A stretch of DNA of 64,000 bases from Phenylobacterium sp. Its GTDB lineage: Bacteria; Pseudomonadota; Alphaproteobacteria; Caulobacterales; Caulobacteraceae. The notes under the pieces were generated by a model. The model was not told where the DNA came from. It saw only the letters and a list, made by a program, of their open reading frames with translations, and ran no database searches. The position numbers and the translations under genes were made by a program. This document shows, piece by piece, positions 1-8,956 of this stretch. The stretch covers positions 372,001 through 436,000 of the forward strand of contig JAGNIV010000001.1 of the NCBI GenBank assembly GCA_018001015.1, written 5' to 3'. Numbering within the stretch: position 1 is the stretch's first letter; each line of letters begins with the position of its first letter.

Positions 1-274
1 CCTGAGCCGCATGGCTGACAAGCGCGATGTAGCTCGATCCGCCGAAGTCCGTGGAGTCGAGGTGACGGGGTTTCAGTCCAAGATAGTCGACCATCGTCAG
101 CAGGCCGCCCGGCGCGTCGCCGGCGCAGAAGAAGCCGTCGATGTCCTTGTGTTCCAAACCCGCGTCGGCCAACGCCCCGGCGATGCATTCCGCGTAAAGG
201 CGCCCGACCGCAAGGTCGGTCGCCTTGCGCGTCGGGTGCTCGAAAGCGCCCGCGATATAGGCTGATGTGGTCAT
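1..274 (-). CDS. Thiolase-like acyl-CoA acetyltransferase, N-terminal part
   Basis: The reading frame starts at ATG 274 and runs off the left edge, leaving 91 residues. The N-terminus (MTTSAYIAGAFEHPTRKATD, followed by GLEHKDIDGFFCAGD and then STDFGGSSY) matches the start of SCP-x-type thiolase-like proteins, which act on or bind acyl-CoA in side-chain breakdown of steroids, terpenes and branched lipids. The FGGSS turn lies just before where the catalytic-cysteine region would follow, which is outside the window. It lies upstream of and in the same direction as the ferredoxin gene. Family assignment is good; catalytic competence cannot be judged. Confidence 0.7.
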   Translation of the reverse strand, partial: MTTSAYIAGAFEHPTRKATDLAVGRLYAECIAGALADAGLEHKDIDGFFCAGDAPGGLLTMVDYLGLKPRHLDSTDFGGSSYIALVSHAAQ

Positions 275-412
275 TGAGATCCTGCTTGCTGGCATTGGTT
301 CGGGCCCATCCGTCCTGGAGGGCCGGCCGACTGAAGACGCGGGCCTTCCGCCCCCAGTGGGCTTCGGCGTTGCAAAGCCCGCCGGATGGGTCCGGAGAGG
401 CGCACGCGTCGC

Positions 413-733
413 CTAGTGCTGGCTTTCCGGCATGCTCACCACCAGCCCGTCGAGATCGGCGCGCATCTTGATCTGACAGCCGAGGCGCGAGTTCGGATGC
501 ACGTTCTCGGCAAACTCCAGCATGCTGCGTTCCATGTCGGACTGCGGCTCGAGCCGGCTCAACCAGGGCTCGTCGACATAGACGTGGCAGGTGGCGCACG
601 CGCAGGCGCCGCCACAGTCGCCGTCGATCCCGGGCACGCTGTTGCGAACAGCGCCTTCCATGACGGTCACGCCCAGATCGGTGTCGACCTGAAACTCGGC
701 GCCATCATGGGCGCGGTAGGTAATCTTCGGCAT
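413..733 (-). CDS. Adrenodoxin-type [2Fe-2S] ferredoxin (P450 redox partner)
   Basis: A 106-residue electron carrier. Cysteines C40, C46, C49 and C86 form the CX5CX2C...C cluster-binding pattern of adrenodoxin/putidaredoxin-type ferredoxins. The start at ATG 733 ([10 protein letters not shown]) gives the normal family length; an upstream extension to 802 has no family sequence. It is divergent from the CYP153 gene at 1078, the classical arrangement in which the ferredoxin supplies electrons to the P450. No ferredoxin reductase is present in the window, so that partner must be elsewhere. The second CYP153 at 18737 has no ferredoxin of its own and may share this one (inference). Confidence 0.93.
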   Translation of the reverse strand: MPKITYRAHDGAEFQVDTDLGVTVMEGAVRNSVPGIDGDCGGACACATCHVYVDEPWLSRLEPQSDMERSMLEFAENVHPNSRLGCQIKMRADLDGLVVSMPESQH

Positions 734-914
734 TGCGCACTCCCCAATTTCTCTACGCTTTCCCTCGTTGAAGGGAGTGAAACGGCGTTCGAAAAGGGCC
801 AATCGCAGAAATTATTCCACTCGCTCGATCCGGCGCCGAGGCGCCGATTCCTCACCTCTGCAATGCATCGTGCGGCCCTAGGCCAGCGGCGCCAACACGC
901 CCACAGCGGTCGGT

Positions 915-939
915 GTCGGCGTGCTCGCCGCACGCCGAC
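915..939. other. Stem-loop in the ferredoxin/CYP153 intergenic region
   Basis: GTCGGCGTG at 915-923 is perfectly complementary to CACGCCGAC at 931-939, with a 7-nt loop. There is no T-tract, so it is not an intrinsic terminator. It lies in the leader of the ferredoxin gene or just outside its promoter. Function unknown. Confidence 0.4.
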
Positions 940-952
940 GCCCCGCAGACTC

Positions 953-978
953 GCTATGTCAACCGCGGTTGACATAGC
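953..978. promoter_or_regulatory. 26-bp perfect palindrome, probable operator between divergent genes
   Basis: GCTATGTCAACCG at 953-965 is followed immediately by its exact reverse complement at 966-978. The palindrome contains TTGACA on the + strand (969-974) and, mirrored, on the - strand (957-962), so it could carry back-to-back -35 elements for the CYP153 gene (+, start 1078) and the ferredoxin gene (-, start 733). I could not identify convincing -10 boxes. The TetR regulator at 2388 is the nearest candidate ligand (inference). Confidence 0.65.
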
Positions 979-1077
979 TCCGATTTGGGCAGAGCGTGGC
1001 GGGAAGAAGATCGCCAAGCTAACGCGTCAGCAGCAGTGCTGCGCTGATCGCCGGGCGGCAAAACAAGGGAGCAGACC

Positions 1078-2373
1078 ATGAATATCGCCGTGAAAGTCGA
1101 TCCTGCGTTGGGATCTGAAGTCGAAGCCGACGCCAATACAGTCCCGCTCGACGAGATCAATCCGGCCCGCGCTGATCGTTTCCAGACCAACAGCTTCTGG
1201 CCCTATTTCGAGCGTTTGCGGCGGGAGGATCCCGTTCACTTCACGCCGCGAAGCGAGTTCGGTCCCTACTGGTCGATCACCCGTTGGAACGACATTCTGC
1301 AGGTCGACAGCGACAACGAGACCTTCTCGTCGGCGGAAGGTATCTCGTTGCAGAACCTGGAAGCGGTGGCCGAACAGGAGCGTGTGGTCGGCAAGCGCCA
1401 GCGCCGCGGCGCTGGATTCATCACCATGGACGAGCCCGAGCACAGCATGCGTCGGAAGGCGGTGAGTCCGACGGTGGCGCCTTCGAACCTGCACAACATG
1501 GCGCCGCTCGTCAGAGAGCGCGCTGGACAGATCCTCGACTCCCTACCGATCGGCGAAGAGTTCGACTGGGTGGATCTGGTTTCCAAGGAACTGACCGCCA
1601 TGACCCTGGCGACCCTGTTCGGCTACCCGTTCGAGCGTCGTCGCGAACTGACCCATTGGTCGGACATGTTCACCAACCTGCCGGGTCACGGTCCCGTTGA
1701 GAGTTGGCAGCACAAGGCTGAGGCGGCTGAGGCCTGCTTTGGCGCCTTCACCGAACTCTGGAACGAGCGGGTGAACGGCGAACCGGGGATCGACCTCATC
1801 TCCATGCTCGCGCACAACGACTCGACGCGAGGCATCTCCATGGACGAGTATCATGGCACGGTCGTCCTCCTGATTATCGGCGGCAACGACACCACGCGGA
1901 ACACCATCTCCGGCAGCATTTACGCGCTGAACAAGAATCCGGACCAGTACGCGAAACTTCGCGCCAATCCGGGTCTAGTCACCTCGATGGTCTCGGAGAC
2001 GATCCGCTGGCAGACCCCGCTTGCGCACATGAGCCGCGTCGCCCTGCGCGACGCCGAAGTCGGCGGAAAACTCATCAAGAAGGGTGAGAAGGTTGTGATG
2101 TGGTACGTCTCGGGCAACCGTGACGAGACCGTGGTCGACAATCCCAACGACTATATCATCGATCGCGAGCGTCCCCGCCAACACATGAGCTTCGGCTTCG
2201 GCGTTCACCGCTGTGTCGGCAACCGAGTCGCCGAACTGCAATTGACCATCATCTGGGAGGAGATCTTGAAGCGCTTCCCCGAGATTCGAATGGTTGGAGA
2301 ACCCACTCGGACCTACTCGTCCTTCGTGAAGGGCTATGAAACGATGCACGTCGTCATTCCGCGGCGAGTTTAG
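1078..2373 (+). CDS. CYP153-family cytochrome P450 (terminal hydroxylase)
   Basis: A soluble bacterial P450 of 431 residues. The I-helix oxygen-binding motif is GGNDTTRN (about residues 267-274), the ExxR pair is E307/R310, and the heme-binding loop FGFGVHRCVGN has the cysteine ligand at C379. The stretches TIRWQTPLAHM, VVMWYVSGNRDE and FVKGYE are characteristic of CYP153, which hydroxylates the terminal carbon of alkanes, fatty acids or terpenes using ferredoxin electrons. A GGGAG ribosome site precedes the start. The next gene (TetR) begins 14 nt after the stop, suggesting co-transcription. The exact substrate cannot be told from sequence. Confidence 0.93.
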   Translation: MNIAVKVDPALGSEVEADANTVPLDEINPARADRFQTNSFWPYFERLRREDPVHFTPRSEFGPYWSITRWNDILQVDSDNETFSSAEGISLQNLEAVAEQERVVGKRQRRGAGFITMDEPEHSMRRKAVSPTVAPSNLHNMAPLVRERAGQILDSLPIGEEFDWVDLVSKELTAMTLATLFGYPFERRRELTHWSDMFTNLPGHGPVESWQHKAEAAEACFGAFTELWNERVNGEPGIDLISMLAHNDSTRGISMDEYHGTVVLLIIGGNDTTRNTISGSIYALNKNPDQYAKLRANPGLVTSMVSETIRWQTPLAHMSRVALRDAEVGGKLIKKGEKVVMWYVSGNRDETVVDNPNDYIIDRERPRQHMSFGFGVHRCVGNRVAELQLTIIWEEILKRFPEIRMVGEPTRTYSSFVKGYETMHVVIPRRV

Positions 2374-2387
2374 GGCCACAACTCCTG

Positions 2388-2984
2388 ATGGGTGAATCGG
2401 CGACACTTCGCACTGCTCCCTCGGCGCCGCGCAAACGCGACGCCGAGGCCACGCGTTTGGCGATCCTCGGCGCCGCCAAGATCCATTTCGCCAGGCTTGG
2501 CTACGAGTGTGCGGCGTTGCGGGATATCGCCACCGAGGCCGGCGCGGACGTTTCGCTGATCAAACGCTATTTCGGCGGCAAGGAGGCGCTGTTTGCAGCA
2601 GCGCTGAACGACTCGTTCAGTGGAAACGCCGCGCGCGACTGGAACAGGGAGACGTTCTCCCGAGACATCGCCACGATGATGGCGGACGACACACACGTCG
2701 ATGAGGATCGAACACTCCGTTTTAAGTTCCTGCTGCGCGCGGCGACGTCGCCGACGACGGCGCCGCTGCTGAATCTGGCGATGCAGGAGCGCTTTCTGGC
2801 TCCGATCCGTGATTGGCTTGGCGGCGAGTGCGCACCGGTCCGCGCCCGCGTCCTGGCCGCCGTTTACATCGGCTTCCTCGTCGAACGACTCATCCGCGAC
2901 CGTCCGCTGATTGGGGAGGAACGGGAGGTGTTTATCGCCTCGGCCGCGGCCGCCTTGGACGCAGTCTTGCAGCCTGCGCCCTAG
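2388..2984 (+). CDS. TetR/AcrR-family transcriptional regulator
   Basis: 198 residues. The N-terminal TetR helix-turn-helix is clear: RLAILGAAKIHFARLGYE, then ALRDIATEAGADVSLIKRYFGGKEALF at about residues 25-65; the rest is the variable ligand-binding half. It follows the CYP153 gene by 14 nt and is probably in the same transcript, so it is a candidate repressor of the ferredoxin/CYP153 divergent promoter (palindrome 953-978) and possibly of the dyad-bearing promoters at 3157 and 20137. Which site it binds is an inference. Confidence 0.92.
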   Translation: MGESATLRTAPSAPRKRDAEATRLAILGAAKIHFARLGYECAALRDIATEAGADVSLIKRYFGGKEALFAAALNDSFSGNAARDWNRETFSRDIATMMADDTHVDEDRTLRFKFLLRAATSPTTAPLLNLAMQERFLAPIRDWLGGECAPVRARVLAAVYIGFLVERLIRDRPLIGEEREVFIASAAAALDAVLQPAP

Positions 2985-3156
2985 ACGGGGTGGACAAAGG
3001 CGTGCGCCGCCGCCCGCACGCGCGACGCCAGGGGTTTCGTCCGCTCTTCGCCGCACTGCAACAAGTACAATCCTAGGCGCCTACACAGATGTTGAAGCAA
3101 TCAATCAACCTGTACCCTTTGCTCTTCTGACGATTTTCACGCTGCGGAAAGTGCTT

Positions 3157-3173
3157 TTCGAACGTCGTTCGAG
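3157..3173. promoter_or_regulatory. Operator-like dyad upstream of the TonB-dependent receptor
   Basis: TTCGAACGTCGTTCGAG contains the 15-bp dyad TCGAAC-N3-GTTCGA. It lies 82 bp upstream of the receptor start at 3255. The same dyad is found upstream of the second CYP153 gene (20137-20171), which makes a shared regulator likely. Seen directly; regulatory role inferred. Confidence 0.6.
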
Positions 3174-3254
3174 GTCCCTCCTTCGCTCTCAACGGTCCCA
3201 CTAAGGGACGAGCGAACTGCTCCTGAGATCCAAGGAGCCAGGGAGGGGACTACG

Positions 3255-5972
3255 ATGAAGATCTACTTGTTCGCCGGCGCCGCGATGTCGCTGGTTTTGA
3301 CCTCACCGGTCTGGGCGCAGGAGCCCACGCCGCAGGCTCAGGAAAGCTCGATCGTCGACGAGCTGATCGTCACCGCGCAAAAGCGCGAAGAGTCCATGCA
3401 GGACGTCCCGATCGCGGTGTCGGCGTTTTCGCAGAACGCCATGAAGGCCCAGGGCATTGATGGCGCGCGCGACTTGGTGCAGTCGGTTCCGAACGTCTCG
3501 TTCCAGCGCCGCAATACGCGCACCAACTTCCAGATCCGCGGCATTGGCTCGCAGCTGAGTGCGGTCGGTGGTGACGACGGGGTCGGGATCCACCTGAACA
3601 ACGCCCCCCTCACCTTCAACTTCATCGCCGAAGCCGACTTCTTCGACGTCGAGCGCGTGGAAGTGCTGCGCGGCCCTCAGGGCACGCTCTACGGCCGCAA
3701 CGCCACCGGCGGCGTCGTCAACGTCATCACCAACAAGCCGAACGACCAGTTCAGCGCCCAGGTGGGTGTCGATGTCGGGAACTACAGCAGCCGCCGCTAC
3801 ACCGCCTTTGTGAACCTGCCGTTGGGCGACATGTTCAACCTCCGCGTCGCCGGCCTTGGCCTGCAGCGGGACGGCTACACGAAGAACACCCTCACCGGGA
3901 ACGATATCGACGGGCGGAAGATCTTCGCATCGCGGATCACCTTGGGGTTCGAGCCGAGCGAGAATTTCAACGCCTTCCTGATGTATGACAGCTTCTCGGA
4001 AGACGACACCCGCGGCGGGCGCAAGCAGCTTTGCGACAAGGACGTCGGCCTGACCTCGGTGGGCGGCGTGGCCACCGGCGTGGCTCAAGCCTCCTTGACC
4101 CAAGGCTGCCTGGGCACCTCGGTCTACGCAAACTCCTCCTATGGCACCACCAACCAACTGTCGGCCTTCTCCGGCATCATTGCGCGGCAAGTCGGCCTCC
4201 AGCCTGTGGACTCCTTCCGCGGCAAGACGGTGTCGCGCGACCTGCGCGAGATCGAAGCCGTTGGGTCGCCGATCTATCGGCCGAGATCCGAAACGTGGGA
4301 GCTCAACGCCGACTGGAGCTTCGCTGAAGGCCTGAAGGTGACCTCGCTGACCAGCTACACGGAAGTCGAGCTCTTCGCGCGCGGCGACTCGACGGGCGGC
4401 TACTCGTCGGTTCCGTTCCCGATTTCGCCGCTTGCCCCGGCCGGCACCGTCAATGACCCGCAGTTCGGGACCGTGGATCGCCTGATCAGCGAGCAAGGTC
4501 GGAACGGGCACAACACGCAGTTTAGCCAGGAACTTCGCATCCAGTCGAGCTTCGACGGGCCGTTTAACTTCAACGCCGGCGGCATCTATGTGAAGTACAA
4601 GCAGCACGACATCACCTACGTGAACACGACGGCGCTCTCGGCTGCCGCAAGAGTCGTCAACCCCGGCATCTATGTCGATCCGCTGCGCGACCCCGACTAC
4701 ACCGGCCACCAGTACTATATCGCTCTGACGGACTATGAGCTGGAGTCCAAAGCCGCGTTCGGCGAAGCCTATTGGAGCCCGACCGACACGCTGCGGGCCA
4801 CTTTGGGCCTGCGCTATACGAGCGACTCCAAGAAGCAGGTCGGCTCACAGAGCACCCTCTTCACCGCGGGTCGCGGTCCGGTCTTCACTCCCGTCCAAGA
4901 GGTCGAATTCAACGAGGTCACCGGCAAGTTCAACCTCGACTGGTCGCCCGTCCTGAGCTTCACCGACAAGACCCTGATCTATGGGTCGTATTCGCGGGGC
5001 TATAAGGGCGGCGGCTTCAACGGCGCCCGCGCCACCGATCTGGGCCTCTCGGCGAGCTATCAGCCCGAGTTCGTGAACGCCTTCGAAGTGGGCACCAAGA
5101 ACGTCTTCATGGATGGGCAGTTGCTGCTCAACCTCACGGGCTTCTACTACAAGTATAAGGGCTACCAGATCGCGCGTCCGGTGAACCGGGTGGCTTACAA
5201 CGAGAACATCGACGCGACGATCAAGGGCGTAGAACTGGAAAGCATCTGGCAGCCGTTCGGCGGTCTGCGCTTGAACGCCAACATCGGCTATCTCGACACC
5301 CGCATCGACAGCGGCGTCGTGGTCGACAGCTTCGACCGCACCCAAGGCAACACCGCCTATGTCTACGGCAACTCTACCCAAGGCGGCTGCATCTACAATG
5401 CTCAAGGCATCGCCAGCCTGCTGGCCCTGCCCGCAGGACCGGCGGCGCTCAACGCGTTGGGCTGCGGTGGTCCTGCGGCTCTGCGCACCCGCCTAACCAC
5501 CGCCGGCGTACCCACGGCGACGGTCGACAGCGTCGTCTCGCAGGTCTTCACCTACGGAGCCGACGTCAACCGGTTCTCGAATGGGAATGGCGAGGGGGTG
5601 TTCCAGAACCTCAAGGGCAACCAACTTCCGAACGCGCCGCATTGGACCGTCGCGCTCGGCGCCCAGTACAAGTGGGACCTTCCGTCCGGTTGGAACGCCA
5701 CGGTGCGCGGCGACTACTATCGCCAATCGAAGTCGCAAGCCCGCTTCAACAACGCGGACTTCGATGGTCTTCGCAGCTGGGAAAACCTCAACGCCTCGCT
5801 GATCTTCGCCAAGCCGGAACTGGACCTGACCGTGCAGGTCTACGTCAAGAACGCGCTCGGGAAGGACACCATCGTCGGCTATGAGATCGGCGACGAAAAC
5901 CTTGGCTCCGCCCGCACCTTGAGCCTGCTTGATCCCCGCCTCTACGGGATCTCGGTCACCAAGAACTTCTAG
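3255..5972 (+). CDS. TonB-dependent outer-membrane receptor
   Basis: 905 residues. A Sec signal peptide ends near VWAQ (residue 22). A TonB-box-like segment (DELIVTAQKREE) is followed by the plug domain with VERVEVLRGPQGTLYGRNATGGVVNVIT, then the 22-strand barrel, ending in the aromatic C-terminus SVTKNF. It imports a substrate across the outer membrane using TonB energy. The ribosome site GGGAGGGG is strong. Placement between CYP153/TetR and an acyl-CoA dehydrogenase suggests uptake of the hydrophobic substrate degraded by this cluster, as in sphingomonad and Caulobacter catabolic loci, rather than iron-siderophore uptake (inference). An intrinsic terminator follows directly. Confidence 0.93.
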   Translation: MKIYLFAGAAMSLVLTSPVWAQEPTPQAQESSIVDELIVTAQKREESMQDVPIAVSAFSQNAMKAQGIDGARDLVQSVPNVSFQRRNTRTNFQIRGIGSQLSAVGGDDGVGIHLNNAPLTFNFIAEADFFDVERVEVLRGPQGTLYGRNATGGVVNVITNKPNDQFSAQVGVDVGNYSSRRYTAFVNLPLGDMFNLRVAGLGLQRDGYTKNTLTGNDIDGRKIFASRITLGFEPSENFNAFLMYDSFSEDDTRGGRKQLCDKDVGLTSVGGVATGVAQASLTQGCLGTSVYANSSYGTTNQLSAFSGIIARQVGLQPVDSFRGKTVSRDLREIEAVGSPIYRPRSETWELNADWSFAEGLKVTSLTSYTEVELFARGDSTGGYSSVPFPISPLAPAGTVNDPQFGTVDRLISEQGRNGHNTQFSQELRIQSSFDGPFNFNAGGIYVKYKQHDITYVNTTALSAAARVVNPGIYVDPLRDPDYTGHQYYIALTDYELESKAAFGEAYWSPTDTLRATLGLRYTSDSKKQVGSQSTLFTAGRGPVFTPVQEVEFNEVTGKFNLDWSPVLSFTDKTLIYGSYSRGYKGGGFNGARATDLGLSASYQPEFVNAFEVGTKNVFMDGQLLLNLTGFYYKYKGYQIARPVNRVAYNENIDATIKGVELESIWQPFGGLRLNANIGYLDTRIDSGVVVDSFDRTQGNTAYVYGNSTQGGCIYNAQGIASLLALPAGPAALNALGCGGPAALRTRLTTAGVPTATVDSVVSQVFTYGADVNRFSNGNGEGVFQNLKGNQLPNAPHWTVALGAQYKWDLPSGWNATVRGDYYRQSKSQARFNNADFDGLRSWENLNASLIFAKPELDLTVQVYVKNALGKDTIVGYEIGDENLGSARTLSLLDPRLYGISVTKNF

Positions 5973-5981
5973 TTCGCGTCA

Positions 5982-6011
5982 GCGCCCGACCGACCAGGTC
6001 GGGCGCTTTTT
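5982..6011 (+). terminator. Rho-independent terminator after the TonB-dependent receptor
   Basis: The 10-bp stem GCGCCCGACC (5982-5991) pairs with GGTCGGGCGC (5997-6006) around a 5-nt loop and is followed by TTTTT. It begins 10 nt after the receptor stop codon. Confidence 0.9.
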
Positions 6012-6057
6012 CTTTTGCGCCCCAGTTGGCGTGCACAGTCTCCCAAGGAGTTGGAAT

Positions 6058-7194
6058 TTGGCCGTTCTGAATGAAGAACAGAGCATGCTCCGCGACGCGG
6101 CGAAAAGCTGGGTGCAGGACAAGAGCCCGGTCACCGCCTTCCGCAAGATGCGGGATTCGGGCGCCGAGCTCGGCTATGACACCGCCGCCTGGAACGAGAT
6201 GGCGGAAATGGGCTGGGCCGGCGTGGTCGTGCCGGAAGACTTCGGTGGCTCGCAATTCGGCTACCTCTCCATCGGCCTGATCCTCGAGGAGCTGGGCCGC
6301 ACGCTCACCGCCTCCCCGCTGACCGCCTCGGCCGTGGGCGCTGCTTCGGCGCTCGCGCTGGGCGGCAGCGACGCTCAGAAGAACGAGTGGCTGCCGAAGA
6401 TTGCCGCCGGTGAAGTTGTCGGCGCTCTCGCCGTCGACGAAGGCGCGCACCACGCGCCGGAAAAGGTCGCCCTGAAGGCCGAAAAGTCCGGCTCGGGCTA
6501 CAAGCTGACCGGCGCCAAGACCTACGTGATCGAAGGCTACGGCGCGGGCCTGCTGGTGGTCTCCGCCCGCACCTCGGGCGCTCCAGGCGACAAGGACGGC
6601 GTCAGCCTGTTCCTGGTGCCGGGCGACGCCCAGGGCCTCGTCAAGACCCGCCTGGCCCTGGCCGACAGCCGCGGCGCCGCGAACATCAAGTTCGACGGCG
6701 TGGAAGTGGGCGCCGAGGCCCTGCTGGGCGAAGAAGGCAAGGGCTGGGACGTCCTGGAGAAGACCCTCGACCGCGCCCGCGCGGCGATCAGCGCCGAAAT
6801 GCTCGGCGCCGCCGTCCAGGCCTTCGAGACCACCCTCGACTACCTCAAGGTCCGCGTTCAGTTCGGCCAGGTGATCGGCTCCTTCCAGGCCCTGCAGCAC
6901 CGCGCGGCCAAGATGTTCACCGACCTGGAACTGGCCCGCTCGGTGGTGGAAGCCGCCCTGCAGGCGATCGACGCCGACAGCCCGGACGTCCCGGAACTGG
7001 TCAGCCTCGCCAAGGCCAAGATGGGCGACACCTTCCACCTGGTGTCGAACGAAATGGTCCAGATGCACGGCGGCATCGGCATGACCGACGCCCACGACGC
7101 GGGCTTCTACCTGAAGCGCGCCCGGGCCTGCGAAGCCACCTTCGGCTCGCAGTCCTATCATCGCGACCGCTACGCGAAGATCCAAGGCTACTGA
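6058..7194 (+). CDS. Acyl-CoA dehydrogenase
   Basis: 378 residues from a TTG start at 6058 (AVLNEEQSMLRDAAK), chosen because AAGGAG sits 7 nt upstream and the family N-terminus begins here; a longer upstream reading would run through the terminator. It shows the FAD-linked dehydrogenase fold: N-terminal helical domain, beta domain with TGAKTYVIEG, and C-terminal FGQVIGSFQALQHRAAKM and QMHGGIGMTDAHDAG. It introduces an alpha,beta double bond into an acyl-CoA and passes electrons to ETF. Membership of the P450/receptor block suggests a step in degradation of the same substrate, but specificity is unknown. Confidence 0.92.
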   Translation: MAVLNEEQSMLRDAAKSWVQDKSPVTAFRKMRDSGAELGYDTAAWNEMAEMGWAGVVVPEDFGGSQFGYLSIGLILEELGRTLTASPLTASAVGAASALALGGSDAQKNEWLPKIAAGEVVGALAVDEGAHHAPEKVALKAEKSGSGYKLTGAKTYVIEGYGAGLLVVSARTSGAPGDKDGVSLFLVPGDAQGLVKTRLALADSRGAANIKFDGVEVGAEALLGEEGKGWDVLEKTLDRARAAISAEMLGAAVQAFETTLDYLKVRVQFGQVIGSFQALQHRAAKMFTDLELARSVVEAALQAIDADSPDVPELVSLAKAKMGDTFHLVSNEMVQMHGGIGMTDAHDAGFYLKRARACEATFGSQSYHRDRYAKIQGY

Positions 7195-7202
7195 CTAAGT
7201 GC

Positions 7203-7232
7203 GGCCGGCGGCGCTGCTCAGCGCCGCCGGCC
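7203..7232 (+). terminator. Strong GC hairpin after the acyl-CoA dehydrogenase, no T-tract
   Basis: GGCCGGCGGCGCTG (7203-7216) pairs perfectly with CAGCGCCGCCGGCC (7219-7232) with a 2-nt loop, 8 nt downstream of the stop codon. No T-run follows, so it may be an RNA-stabilising end or a weak/Rho-assisted terminator. Confidence 0.5.
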
Positions 7233-7313
7233 CGCTACCTGCAACTCCGCCGCGCCTATGCCGGGGATCTAGTTTCTCTCCGCCCTCGTCGTGCAGTCGC
7301 CGCCGAGGGTCTC

Positions 7314-8711
7314 GTGCTTTCGGAAGGCCAAAATGCCCTCGTCACAGTTCCCGACCCCGATGTCCGACGAGACGCCGCGATGACCATGCATGTTGATGAA
7401 GAGATCGAGGACGCCGAGTTGGTGGCCGCCGATGACGACTTGGTCGCCCGCGAGGCGGCCTATGAAAAGTTCATCTGGGACAATCTGAGGCGCAACTACG
7501 TGGGCAACTTCGCTCACGGCATGCTCGGCATGACGGGGTTCCGTCTGATCAACGCGCCGACCTTCCTGCCCGCCTATCTCCATCAGGTCTCCGGCTCGAA
7601 CTCGATCGTCGGCCTGGCGCTCGCCCTGCAGCAGGTCGGCAACATCATCTCGCCGATCTTCGCCAGCACCCAGATCGAGCATCGCTCTCGGGTGATGCCT
7701 GCGGCGATGTGGTTTGGAGGGCTCGGCCGCCTGGCGATCCTCGGCATGGCTCTGGTCGGCTGGTTCATGAAGGGCGAACCCCTGGTGATCGCCCTGCTGG
7801 TCTTCATCTTCCTGTTCGGCGTGTTCATGGGCGCCCAGCGTGTGGCCTTCTCGATCTTGATTTCGAAAGTCATCCCGATCAGCCGGCGCGGCCGATTGCA
7901 GGCCTGGCGCAACGCGACCGGTGGATTGATCGCAGCGGTGATGGCTTATCTTGCGGGAAAGTACCTCATCGGCACCAACGCCTTCGGTAACGGCTATTCC
8001 ACAACCTTCGTGCTGGCTTTCGTCCTGACCAGCGCGGGCCTTTGGGTCTTGCAGCTTCTGCTCCGCGAACCGGATCCGCCAACGATCCGGAGTCAGGCGA
8101 AATTTCTAGACCGCCTGAAAGACAGCCCTCGCCTCATCGCTGAGGATCCTGCGTTCGGCGTCTTCATGATCGTACAGATGCTGGCCACATCGGCGCGCGT
8201 CGCCGCGCCGTTCTACATTCTTTTTGCCGGTCAGCAGGTGAACCTCGATGGCGCAATGCTGGGCCTTCTGACGCTGGCCTTCCTGGGCGCCGACACGATC
8301 TCCAACCTGGTCTGGGGTTACCTGGGCGATCGCTCTGGATACAGATTGGTCCTGCTGTTCACGATCCTGCTCTGGATCGCCTCGACAGCGCTACTGATGA
8401 CCGTGCCCACCCTGCCTGCGATCCTACTCGCCTTTGCGGGACTGGGCGCCGCACAGGCCGGCTACATGATGGCGGCGATGACGATGGTGCTGGAATTCGG
8501 CGACCGTGACGACTTGCCGATGCGGATCGGTCTCTCCACCACGGCGGAGGGCATAACAGCGACCCTTGGCCCGCTGGTCGGCGGCGCCCTGGCCGATGCG
8601 TTCGGCTACGACTTTGTCTTCGGCGCCTCGATCGGTCTTCTGGTGGCCGCCTTCCTGGCCCTGATGACCATCAAGGATCCGCGTCGCCGCAAGACCGCTG
8701 TCGTCGATTGA
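7314..8711 (+). CDS. Major facilitator superfamily transporter
   Basis: 465 residues from GTG 7314 (GAGGG a few bases upstream); in-frame ATG codons at 7380 and 7386 are alternatives. After an acidic N-terminal tail of about 60 residues there are about 12 hydrophobic segments, with an MFS-like loop GYLGDRSGYRLV between segments in the second half and SRRGRLQAWRNATGG in the first. It probably moves a substrate or product of the catabolic cluster through the inner membrane; whether it imports or exports cannot be told. Its stop lies only 23 bp from the convergent stop of the DUF2274 gene, where the conjugative backbone begins. Confidence 0.85.
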   Translation: MLSEGQNALVTVPDPDVRRDAAMTMHVDEEIEDAELVAADDDLVAREAAYEKFIWDNLRRNYVGNFAHGMLGMTGFRLINAPTFLPAYLHQVSGSNSIVGLALALQQVGNIISPIFASTQIEHRSRVMPAAMWFGGLGRLAILGMALVGWFMKGEPLVIALLVFIFLFGVFMGAQRVAFSILISKVIPISRRGRLQAWRNATGGLIAAVMAYLAGKYLIGTNAFGNGYSTTFVLAFVLTSAGLWVLQLLLREPDPPTIRSQAKFLDRLKDSPRLIAEDPAFGVFMIVQMLATSARVAAPFYILFAGQQVNLDGAMLGLLTLAFLGADTISNLVWGYLGDRSGYRLVLLFTILLWIASTALLMTVPTLPAILLAFAGLGAAQAGYMMAAMTMVLEFGDRDDLPMRIGLSTTAEGITATLGPLVGGALADAFGYDFVFGASIGLLVAAFLALMTIKDPRRRKTAVVD

Positions 8712-8734
8712 TGACGCTTCGCCATCGACCGCCT

Positions 8735-8956
8735 CTAGGGCTTGGCTCTTCGAAGCTTAGCGAAGGCGCGGTCCGTGCTCATGAACCTGGCCAGCATCGC
8801 CCCAGCGAGCTTGGCCGGTTCGATGGGTCGATGTCCCGAGGACGTCATGGCTTCGCCATAGGCGACGAGATCGCGATGAACGCTGGCCGGTAGCTCGAGG
8901 TTGAGCTTCACAGGCGTATCGTCCTCAAGCGAGGACAGCTTCAGCTTTTCAGTCAT
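8735..8956 (-). CDS. DUF2274 family protein at the end of the trb operon
   Basis: A 73-residue protein. The central LNLELPASVHRDLVAYGEAM resembles a ribbon-helix-helix-like segment, and DUF2274 proteins of this size are regularly the last gene after trbI in proteobacterial conjugative elements. Its start overlaps the trbI stop by 4 nt (ATGA), so it is translationally coupled. No function is established for the family. Confidence 0.75.
   Translation of the reverse strand: MTEKLKLSSLEDDTPVKLNLELPASVHRDLVAYGEAMTSSGHRPIEPAKLAGAMLARFMSTDRAFAKLRRAKP

Noticed and set aside
3303-4709. Long minus-strand open frame inside the TonB receptor
   Set aside because: It is antisense to the receptor, rich in Ala/Gly/Arg/Val and shows no family motif; typical of GC-rich coding DNA.
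5929-6057. Upstream extension of the acyl-CoA dehydrogenase reading frame
   Set aside because: It runs through the receptor's end and its intrinsic terminator; the TTG at 6058 has a proper ribosome site and the family start.
5956-7185. 409-codon minus-strand frame across the acyl-CoA dehydrogenase
   Set aside because: Shadow of the real gene; composition is low-complexity and no motif is present.
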